A stretch of 64,000 nucleotides of DNA, taken from contig JAIOJX010000030.1 in the NCBI GenBank assembly GCA_022376925.1, positions 173,037,298 to 173,101,297 on the forward strand, in the 5' to 3' direction. The stretch comes from Tragulus kanchil (lineage: Eukaryota > Chordata > Mammalia > Artiodactyla > Tragulidae). The notes under the pieces were generated by a model, which saw nothing but the letters and a program-made list of their open reading frames with translations, ran no database searches and had not been told where the DNA came from. Shown one piece after another: positions 24,208 through 33,038 of the stretch. Position 1 is the first letter of the stretch; each line of letters opens with the position of its first letter. The position numbers and the translations under genes were made by a program.

Positions 24208-25331
24208 CTCTAACCTCTGAACTCAATCTCTACAGTTTTCTTCTTACAATTTAAGCCAGATGTCTTTGATTACTCTGGTTTTCACCTGACTATTTTCTAC
24301 TGCTGCATTCTCCACCAACCATGCTCCAAATACCCACTTGGTCTCTAAGAACTATGTCCACTGATGTTCTCTCCAACATAGTATCTTCAGTTATTCTCTT
24401 GGTTTCAGTCATGTTCTTGTATTGCCCTTTATTTTATCATTGATGAGTCTCTATTCTGGTACTAGCAAAACCACTGACACTGTAAACAACTGTAAAATGG
24501 TACTGATATGAAAAACATAGGGAAGTGGTAGGTAGCAAAGTTAAATGGAAGACAAAAGCAACAAAGAGTGATGAGAGTAAAGTCCAGTAGAATCTGCACT
24601 AAGTCCCGGAGAGGGAATGAAATCAAGAGATAGGTATGCAGATGTCACTACAGTCAACCACTATTTCTACAATAAAATGTGAGGAGGAACACTTGCTTAT
24701 TTTAGAAACCCCCAAGTCAAGAAATGAGATGATGCAGAGGGAGCTGGAAGAAAGAGCTGAATTAGCCTTTGTAAGTGCCAAGCCAATGATGATGCTTAAT
24801 GGAGTCTTTCTTTGGTCCTAACATCAAAGAATAGCTGTAACTGAAAACTGGATATTTCATTTTTAAATTGTATAGCAGCTGTCAATTCCAATATGGAAAG
24901 GTAGATTACTGGGAGCAGTGGCAAGCAACTGTTTTATATATATGGATGGTTCAGGAGTCTGAACAATTTGGGTATAATTATGTTTCTATCATGGACTCAC
25001 TTTATCAGAAACTTGTGCACTGAAATATGTCTGCTTAATAGTTTTATCATGGTGAACCACAGAGTCATTTTCAGCTGGACTAGAGAACCACTGAGTGAGC
25101 TTCAAGTACGCAAGTACATTTGATGGTATTATTCAAAGAAGAAAACAGATCTATAGCTAACAATTTAAAGAGGGAATCTGGTAAAGTGAGGGGCTCCAGT
25201 GTTTCCATTTGGACAGTGATGACTGGGTGACTTGATAACAATTAAGGGTTGAGAAGAGAAAAGCAAAACAACTAGATGAAGGCCCAGTCAGGATCAAGAT
25301 AGTCAAGATGATGTAGCCAGGCTAGAGTAAG
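24208..25331. other. Non-coding DNA upstream of full-length L1
   Basis: About 1.1 kb of apparently single-copy sequence. The 61-codon frame at 24636-24821 has no recognisable relative. This is the pre-insertion flank of the full-length L1. Confidence 0.5.
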
Positions 25332-25344
25332 AATGGAGGTCAAG
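25332..25344. repeat. Target-site duplication of full-length L1, 5' side
   Basis: aatggaggtcaag directly precedes the L1 5' end. The identical 13 bases follow the A-tail at 37935-37947, and appear a third time after 39040 because of duplication 14. This defines the insertion as one complete retrotransposition event. Confidence 0.9.
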
Positions 25345-25346
25345 AG

Positions 25347-25358
25347 CCAAGATGGCGG
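25347..25358 (+). promoter_or_regulatory. YY1-like site at L1 5' end
   Basis: ccaagatggcgg lies at the very start of the element. The reverse complement has the CCAT core of YY1 sites. In human L1 a YY1 site near the 5' end is known to set the transcription start, and the same role is inferred here. Confidence 0.6.
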
Positions 25359-25644
25359 AGGAATGAGGGGAAGATTTCACCAGCTCCCCAACAGAATCAC
25401 CAGAACTAATCAAGAAAAGAACCACCACCAACAAACCAGCCGCTAGACGACAGAAGAATTCCACAGGTCCGCGAGAGTAGAAGAGTGAATAGCCAGAAAT
25501 TTCCCGGAGCTAGGGTTCTAAGAATCCTCTGTCCTAACCCCACACCGGACCGCACCGACGGAGAGCGCGCCAGCAAGTGCCCTAAAAGGGGGCCTAAGCA
25601 GAGCCTCGGGGGAGAAAGGGCAACGCTCAGTGTGAAAACTCCAA

Positions 25645-27949
25645 GAATCCGCCCGGATCGCCGGCAGAAATTAAGACACTGCGAAGATAGGATACAGCAG
25701 GGCCGAGCAGGACGAGCTTGCTGCCTGGCGACCTCAGGCCGGACTGAACGAGACGGGAGAGCGCCCAGTGTGAGGATCGCAGCGCTTGGCCGCCGGGCGA
25801 AAATTGCGACTTTCCGCCTGGCACTGGGTGAGTTCAAACACTCCTAGTGGGGGACTGGCTGAAGGGGAAGTCGCCCGCAGATTGCTGACCAGGGACCGGG
25901 CTCGAGCGGGACGGGGAGACTTGTGCCTACCTTTGGGACTTGGAGGCGCAACCGGCAGTGCGCGCGCCAGTGGCGGAAGAACCCCTGCACCCCCATAGCT
26001 GCACCCCCATAGCTACACCCGCAGCGGCGGAAGCCAGGAGAAGGGCAGGTATCACGCCCAACACGGGATTGTGCACGCACCACTGTCCCCCGCCCGACGG
26101 ACTGGGATCAGCCCGCGCCCCCGCCCAACCCGGGACGGCGCTTGCCGCACCCCGCGCCCGACACACTGGGATCAGCCCGCGCTCCCGCCCAACCCGGGAC
26201 AGCGAGCGCACCGCGGTCCCCCGCCCAACGGACAGAGATCAGCCCGCCGTCCCCGCCAGCATCTGAGCTTGCAGACCGGTGCCATAAGGAAAAGGCTGCA
26301 TCATCAAGACAACACCATCGAGAGCAGACTGGCTTCCAGACAGATGAGAGGATAAAAACCAGGGACAGTATTTAGCTTTTTTGTTTATCTGTTGTGGACG
26401 GTTCTGCTTATTCGTTTAATTGGTCAGGTTTGGGTTTGTTTTTTGTTTTTTTTTTCTCTCTCTCTCTCTTCGATCTCTTCTTATTAAGTTTCTCCTCGTA
26501 TTTTTTTTTTGTAATTTTTAATTTTTTTGATTTATAATTATTAATTTTTTTATTATTAATTTTTTTTAATTTTAATTCTTGAACTTCCAATTTTCTTTCC
26601 TCTTTCCCACTCCTTCCTCCCTCTATGTTCTAAATCTAAAACTTTCTCCTATATACCACTACCCCCTAGATAAATATTTCCGACCTTCCTGTCTACACTA
26701 TTCTCTCCCAGCTGCACTAAACAAAACAACACACTAATCTTGGCTACATAACCCTATAAAATCCTTCCAAGTTGAATCTATTCCTTCTCATTACCGAATC
26801 CGCCCGGATCGCGCAGAAATTAAGACACTGCGAAGATAGGATACAGCAGGGCCGAGCAGGACGAGCTTGCTGCCTGGCGACCTCAGGCCGGACTGAACGA
26901 GACGGGAGAGCGCCCAGTGTGAGGAACGCAGCGCTTGGCCGCCGGGCGAAAATTGTGACTTTCCGCCTGGCACCGGGTGAGTTCAAACACTCCTAGTGGG
27001 GGACTGGCTGAAGGGGAAGTCGCCCGCAGATTGCTGACCAGGGACCGGGCTCGAGCGGAACGGGGAGACTTGTGCCTACCTTTGGGACTTGGAGGCGCAA
27101 CCGGCAGTGCGCGCGCCAGTGGCGGAAGAACCCCTGCACCCCCATAGCTGCACCCCCATAGCTACACCCGCAGCGGCGGAAGCCGGGAGAAGGGCAGGTA
27201 TCACGCCCAACACGGGATTGCGCGCGCACCACTGTCCCCCGCCCGACGGACTGGGATCAGCCCGCGCCCCCGCCCAACCCGGGACGGCGCTTGCCGCACC
27301 CCGCGCCCGACACACTGGGATCAGCCCGCGCTCCCGCCCAACCCGGGACAGCGAGCGCACCGCGGTCCCCCGCCCAACGGACAGAGATCAGCCCGCCGTC
27401 CCCGCCAGCATCTGAGCTTGCAGACCGGTGCCATAAGGAAAAGGCTGCATCATCAAGACAACACCATCGAGAGCAGACTGGCTTCCAGACAGATGAGAGG
27501 ATAAAAACCAGGGACAGTATTTAGCTTTTTTGTTTATCTGTTGTGGACGGTTCTGCTTATTCGTTTAATTGGTCAGGTTTGGGTCTGTTTTTTGTTTTTT
27601 TTCTCTCTCTCTCTCTCTCTTTGATCTCTTCTTATTAAGTTTCTCCTCGTTTTTTTTTTTTTTTGTAATTTTTAATTTTTTTGATTTTTAATTATTAATT
27701 TTTTTATTATTAATTTTTTTTAATTTTAATTCTTGAACTTCCAATTTTCTTTCCTCTTTCCCACTCCTTCCTCCCTCTATGTTCTAAATCTAAAACTTTC
27801 TCCTATATACCACTACCCCCTAGATAAATATTTCCGACCTTCCTGTCTACACTATTCTCTCCCAGCTGCACTAAACAAAACAACACACTAATCTTGGCTA
27901 CATAACCCTATAAAATCCTTCCAAGTTGAATCTATTCCTTCTCATTACC
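25645..27949. repeat. Direct duplication 9 (about 1150-base period)
   Basis: Bases 25645-26795 recur as 26796-27949, inside the L1 5' UTR. The copies differ in homopolymer and dinucleotide lengths (CT run near 26455 against 27602, T-runs near 26500 against 27650) and by two bases lost at the start of the second copy (gatcgccggc against gatcgcgc). Confidence 0.95.
26101..26262 (+). repeat. Short tandem units in L1 5' UTR
   Basis: Three similar units begin actgggatcagcccgcg (26101), the same (26165), and acagagatcagcccgcc (26232), spaced 64 and 67 bases. They recur at about 27250-27411. Such tandem 5' UTR units are reminiscent of monomeric L1 promoters, though here there are only about three. 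Confidence 0.7.
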
Positions 27950-29938
27950 CATACATTTTCCACCTTCTCACTCCCAACACATGTCTTAGTTAAAAATTGC
28001 TTTCAATGACGAAATAGTCCAAGCCAGACCCCTACCCAAGATCTATTTTTCCAGGCACTATTCTAATTAATTCAGAGCTTAATGGGCAAGTACTATCTTT
28101 GATTGTGTCGTTTGCCAGGAAAATTTCCTATGCTTTATCACTGTAAAACTGGTTAGATGTGGTTATTGCTGTGTATGTATATATATCTTATGACTAGGTT
28201 AGAAAACATCTGCATGCTTTTGTGACTGTCACCCATTAGGGACACACCTCTTGCCCCTCAGTTGCTAGTATTTGAACTAATATCACGGAACACTATAGCA
28301 AACCAGGCATAGAGCCTACATCTCCTGACCAATCATCAAACCAAGGATCCTCGAACTAGAAGCCCTGATTCCAAGACCCCACACTATCAAAGAACATACA
28401 ACACTAGAGATGAAACGACAGAGAAACACTGCACAAATGAAGGACCAAGCTAGAGAATCACAGCCTCAAATGACAGAGGAGGAGATAGACAAATTATCCG
28501 AAAGAGAATTCAGAAAAACTATTCTAATGAGGATGCAAAACACTGAAAACAGAATATTAGAGGAAATTAGTGCATTGAGAAAAGACATGCAGGAAATGAA
28601 AAATAAGCAAATAGAGACCACCAACTCAATTGCTGAACTGCAAAATACGATAGAAGGCCTCAACAGTAGACTATCTGAGGCTGAAGAACGGATAAGCGTG
28701 CTGGAAGATAGACTGGTGGAAATAACTGGTGAGGAACAGAACAAAGCCGAAAGAATGAAAAGAACTGAGGAAAGCCTCAGGGACCTATGGGACAATATCA
28801 AACGCACCAACATTAGAATTATAGGAGTCCCGGAAGAAGAAGGGAAGAAAGGTTACGAAAAATTCTAAATCTAAAACTTTCCCCTTTTTAAAAGATAAAT
28901 ATTTCCGACCTTCCTGTCTACACTATTCTCTCCCAGCTGCACTAAACAAAACAACACACTAATCTTGGCTACATAACCCTATAAAATCCTTCCAAGTTGA
29001 ATCTATTCCTTCTCATTACCCATACATTTTCCACCTTCTCACTCCCAACACATGTCTTAGTTAAAAATTGCTTTCAATGACGAAATAGTCCAAGCCAGAC
29101 CCCTACCCAAGATCTATTTTTCCAGGCACTATTCTAATTAATTCAGAGCTTAATGGGCAAGTACTATCTTTGATTGTGTCGTTTGCCAGGAAAATTTCCT
29201 ATGCTTTATCACTGTAAAACTGGTTAGATGTGGTTATTGCTGTGTATGTATATATATCTTATGACTAGGTTAGAAAACATCTGCATGCTTTTGTGACTGT
29301 CACCCATTAGGGACACACCTCTTGCCCCTCAGTTGCTAGTATTTGAACTAATATCACGGAACACTATAGCAAACCAGGCATAGAGCCTACATCTCCTGAC
29401 CAATCATCAAACCAAGGATCCTCGAACTAGAAGCCCTGATTCCAAGACCCCACACTATCAAAGAACATACAACACTAGAGATGAAACGACAGAGAAACAC
29501 TGCACAAATGAAGGACCAAGCTAGAGAATCACAGCCTCAAATGACAGAGGAGGAGATAGACAAATTATCCGAAAGAGAATTCAGAAAAACTATTCTAATG
29601 AGGATGCAAAACACTGAAAACAGAATATTAGAGGAAATTAGTGCATTGAGAAAAGACATGCAGGAAATGAAAAATAAGCAAATAGAGACCACCAACTCAA
29701 TTGCTGAACTCAAAAATACGATAGAAGGCCTCAACAGTAGACTATCTGAGGCTGAAGAACGGATAAGCGTGCTGGAAGATAGACTGGTGGAAATAACTGG
29801 TGAGGAACAGAACAAAGCCGAAAGAATGAAAAGAACTGAGGAAAGCCTCAGGGACCTATGGGACAATATCAAACGCACCAACATTAGAATTATAGGAGTC
29901 CCGGAAGAAGAAGGGAAGAAAGGTTACGAAAAAATTCT
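27782..29938. repeat. Direct duplication 10 (about 1071-base period)
   Basis: Bases 27782-28865 recur as 28863-29938. The first about 30 bases of the second copy are corrupted: tctcctatataccactac is replaced by a shorter ccccttttta version. Its first copy begins within the second copy of duplication 9. Confidence 0.94.
28410..28868 (+). pseudogene. L1 ORF1, truncated duplicate
   Basis: Same start and sequence as the ORF1 at 29481, cut at codon 152 by the duplication junction (the frame ends ...GYEKF). One visible amino-acid difference is glutamine for lysine in IAELQNT. It is an artefactual or duplicated 5' part, not a separate gene. Confidence 0.9.
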
Positions 29939-30369
29939 TGAAGAGGTTATTGTAGAAAACTTCCCCAGCATGGGAAAGGAAATAGTCAACCATGTCCAAG
30001 AAGCACAAAGAGTTCCATACAGGATAAACCCTAGAAGAAACACACCAAGGCACATTCTAATCAAACTAACACAGACTAAATATATAGACATTACTAAAAG
30101 CAGCTAGAAGCAAACAACAAATAACATATAAAGGAAACCCCATACATCTAACTGCGGATCTCTCAATAGAAACCCTGCAGGCCAGAAGAGAATGGCAGGA
30201 CACAATTAAACGGCTAAAAGAGAATAACCTGCAAACACGAATTCTCTACCCAGCAAAAATCTCATTCAGAATCGATGGAGAAGTCAAAAACTTCTCAGAC
30301 AGATAAAAATTAAAAGAATTCTGTACCACAAAACCAGCCCAACAACAAGTGTTAAAGGGCCTGATATAG
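29481..30369 (+). pseudogene. L1 ORF1, frameshifted
   Basis: ORF1 encodes the L1 RNA-binding chaperone that packages L1 RNA. The first frame gives 208 codons (29481-30107). Residues about 20-120 are rich in Glu, Lys and Leu with heptad spacing, a coiled coil; an RNA-recognition region follows, from about NIRIIGVPEEEG. Near 30088-30092 one extra base moves the frame, and the C-terminal domain (AARSKQQITYKGN, then TADLSIETLQARREW) continues in another frame to a stop at 30367-30369. Total length would be near 296 codons, within the family range. In this copy a further stop (taa, 30304-30306) is present that the next copy lacks. Confidence 0.9.
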
Positions 30370-30426
30370 CCAATAAATACAAGAGTAGAAGAAGTCCTAC
30401 AAACCAAACCCCAAACTTCTAAGAAG

Positions 30427-30610
30427 ATGACAATAGGAACATTCGTATCAATAATTACTTTGAATGTAAATGGATTAAATGCTCCAACCAAACGACACAG
30501 GTTGGCTGAATGGATCAAGAAACATGACCCATATATATGCTGTTTACAAGAGACCCACTTCAGACCTAGAGACATTCATAGACTGAAAGTGAAAGGCTGG
30601 AAAAAGATAT
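30427..30610 (+). pseudogene. L1 ORF2 start, truncated duplicate
   Basis: Begins [18 protein letters not shown] like the ORF2 at 31488 and reaches the CCLQETH catalytic region of the endonuclease, then is cut by the junction of duplication 11. The remaining codons to 30678 are read from misplaced ORF1 sequence. Confidence 0.88.
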
Positions 30611-30616
30611 TCCGAA

Positions 30617-31430
30617 ATAGACAAATTATCCGAAAGAGAATTCAGCAAAACTATTCTAATGAGGATGCAAAACACTGAAAACAGAATATTAGAGGAAATT
30701 AGTGCATTGAGAAAAGACATGCAGGAAATGAAAAATAAGCAAATAGAGACCACCAACTCAATTGCTGAACTCAAAAATACGATAGAAGGCCTCAACAGTA
30801 GACTATCTGAGGCTGAAGAACGGATAAGCGTGCTGGAAGATAGACTGGTGGAAATAACTGGTGAGGAACAGAACAAAGCCGAAAGAATGAAAAGAACTGA
30901 GGAAAGCCTCAGGGACCTATGGGACAATATCAAACGCACCAACATTAGAATTATAGGAGTCCCGGAAGAAGAAGGGAAGAAAGGTTACGAAAAAATTCTT
31001 GAAGAGGTTATTGTAGAAAACTTCCCCAGCATGGGAAAGGAAATAGTCAACCATGTCCAAGAAGCACAAAGAGTTCCATACAGGATAAACCCTAGAAGAA
31101 ACACACCAAGGCACATTCTAATCAAACTAACACAGACTAAATATATAGACATTACTAAAAGCAGCTAGAAGCAAACAACAAATAACATATAAAGGAAACC
31201 CCATACATCTAACTGCGGATCTCTCAATAGAAACCCTGCAGGCCAGAAGAGAATGGCAGGACACAATTAAACGGCTAAAAGAGAATAACCTGCAAACACG
31301 AATTCTCTACCCAGCAAAAATCTCATTCAGAATCGATGGAGAAGTCAAAAGCTTCTCAGACAGACAAAAACTAAAAGAATTCTGTACCACAAAACCAGCC
31401 CTACAACAAGTGTTAAAGGGCCTGATATAG
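30617..31430 (+). pseudogene. L1 ORF1, duplicate lacking its start
   Basis: Repeats ORF1 from about codon 26 onward. The open frame reaches 31168. The same extra base near 31149-31153 then shifts the frame, and the C-terminal domain continues to the stop at 31428-31430. In this copy the codon at 31365-31367 is CAA, where the other copy has a stop. Confidence 0.88.
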
Positions 31431-31487
31431 CCAATAAATACAAGAATAGAAGAAGTCCTACAAACCAAACCCCAGACTTTTAAGAAG

Positions 31488-31907
31488 ATGACAATAGGAA
31501 CATTCGTATCAATAATTACTTTGAATGTAAATGGATTAAATGCTCCAACCAAACGACACAGGTTGGCTGAATGGATCAAGAAACATGACCCATATATATG
31601 CTGTTTACAAGAGACCCACTTCAGACCTAGAGACATTCATAGACTGAAAGTGAAAGGCTGGAAAAAGATGTTCCATGAAAATGGAAATCAAAAGAAAGCT
31701 GGAGTGGCAATCCTCATATCAGACAAAATAGATTTTAAAGTAAAGAAGATTCTAAGAGACAAGGCAGGTCATTACATCATGATTAAAGGATCCATCCAAG
31801 AGGAAGACATAACAGTCATGAACATCTACGCACCCAACACAGGGGCACCTCAATACATAAGACAGATACTTTCAGACTTAAAAGAAGAATCAATAATAAC
31901 ACAATAA
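31488..31907 (+). pseudogene. L1 ORF2, endonuclease N-terminal part
   Basis: This 139-codon frame begins 57 bases after the ORF1 stop. It encodes the N-terminal part of the apurinic-like endonuclease that nicks target DNA: the LNVNGLN motif (residues 12-18) and the catalytic glutamate in CCLQETH (about residue 42) are present. A one-base deletion in an A/G-rich stretch near 31881-31890 ends the frame. The GDFN motif follows in the next frame. The same lesion is present in the repeat copy. Confidence 0.92.
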
Positions 31908-31939
31908 TAGTAGGAGACTTTAACACTCCTCTCACACCA

Positions 31940-32614
31940 ATGGATAGATCATCTAAACAGAAAATTAATAAAGAAACACAAGCCTTAAATGCCACACTAG
32001 AAAAGATAGACCTCATCGATATCTTTAGGACGTTCCATCCAAAAGCAGAAGAATACACTTTCTTCTCAAGTGCTCACGGAACATTCTCCAAGATAGACCA
32101 CATCTTGGGCCACAAATCTAACCTCAGTCAATTCAAGAAAACTGAAATTATATCAACCATCTTCTCAGACCACAATGCAATGAGACTGGAGATCAACCAC
32201 AGGAAAAAAATCACTAAAAATACAAACACATGGCGATTAAACAACACTTACCTAAAAAACCAACTGATCACTGAGGAAATCAAAGAAGAAATTAAAAAAT
32301 TCCTAGAAGAAAATGACAATGAATATACGACCGTGCAAAACTTATGGGACACTGCAAAAGCAGTCCTAAGGGGGAAATTTATAGCAATACAATCCCACCT
32401 CAAGAAACTAGGAAAATATGAAGCAGATGACCTAACACTCCGCTTAAAACAATTGGAAAAAGAAGAACAGAAACATCCCAAAGCCAGCAGAAGACGTGAA
32501 ATTATAAAGACTAGAGCAGAAAAAAATCAGAAAGAAATGAAAGAAACTATAGTTCAAATAAATAAAACAAAAAGCTGGTTCTTTAAAGAAAAAAGGGAGA
32601 AATGTATGCAATAA
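31940..32614 (+). pseudogene. L1 ORF2 middle part, truncated duplicate
   Basis: Frame holding the second half of the endonuclease ([10 protein letters not shown], then FSDHNAMR) and part of the linker. It ends at the duplication 12 junction, with the last ten codons read from junction sequence. Its upstream codons (GDFN) are in the same frame but before the first ATG. Confidence 0.88.
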
Positions 32615-33006
32615 TTACTTTGAATGTAAATGGATTAAATGCTCCAACCAAACGACACAGGTTGGCTGAATGGATCAAGAAACATGACCCATATATATGC
32701 TGTTTACAAGAGACCCACTTCAGACCTAGAGACATTCATAGACTGAAAGTGAAAGGCTGGAAAAAGATGTTCCATGAAAATGGAAATCAAAAGAAAGCTG
32801 GAGTGGCAATCCTCATATCAGACAAAATAGATTTTAAAGTAAAGAAGATTCTAAGAGACAAGGCAGGTCATTACATCATGATTAAAGGATCCATCCAAGA
32901 GGAAGACATAACAGTCATGAACATCTACGCACCCAACACAGGGGCACCTCAATACATAAGACAGATACTTTCAGACTTAAAAGAAGAATCAATAATAACA
33001 CAATAA
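32602..33006 (+). pseudogene. L1 ORF2 endonuclease N-terminal part, duplicate
   Basis: Repeat of 31511-31907 by duplication 12. It starts with a junction-derived ATG and two codons, then follows the endonuclease with the catalytic Glu in CCLQETH. It ends at the same one-base frameshift (near 32980-32989). Confidence 0.9.
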
Positions 33007-33038
33007 TAGTAGGAGACTTTAACACTCCTCTCACACCA

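Larger units (their letters stand above)
25345..28409 (+). promoter_or_regulatory. L1 5' UTR (internal promoter region)
   Basis: This GC- and CpG-rich leader is followed by T-rich and CT-rich stretches (about 26436-26580) before ORF1. With duplication 9 removed it is about 1.9 kb. It holds short repeats: a cacccccatagct doublet near 25988-26018 and three units of about 64-67 bases starting at 26101, 26165 and 26232. Several frames of 60-143 codons on both strands here lack any recognisable domain and probably reflect GC-rich sequence with few stops. Confidence 0.82.
29556..31669. repeat. Direct duplication 11 (1061-base period)
   Basis: Bases 29556-30608 recur as 30617-31669, inside ORF1 and the start of ORF2. 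Differences cluster at 30285-30430, near the end of the first copy. The junction bases attccgaaatag look like a corrupted form of the true gttccatgaaaatgg. Confidence 0.95.

Noticed and set aside
25406..26375. Frames of 94-143 codons in the GC-rich region on both strands
   Set aside because: The region is L1 5' UTR. Arginine-, proline- and alanine-rich translations without domains are expected where CpG-rich DNA has few stops.
28466..28813. 115-codon minus-strand frame, serine- and leucine-rich
   Set aside because: It is the exact shadow of the ORF1 coiled-coil region and recurs at each ORF1 copy.
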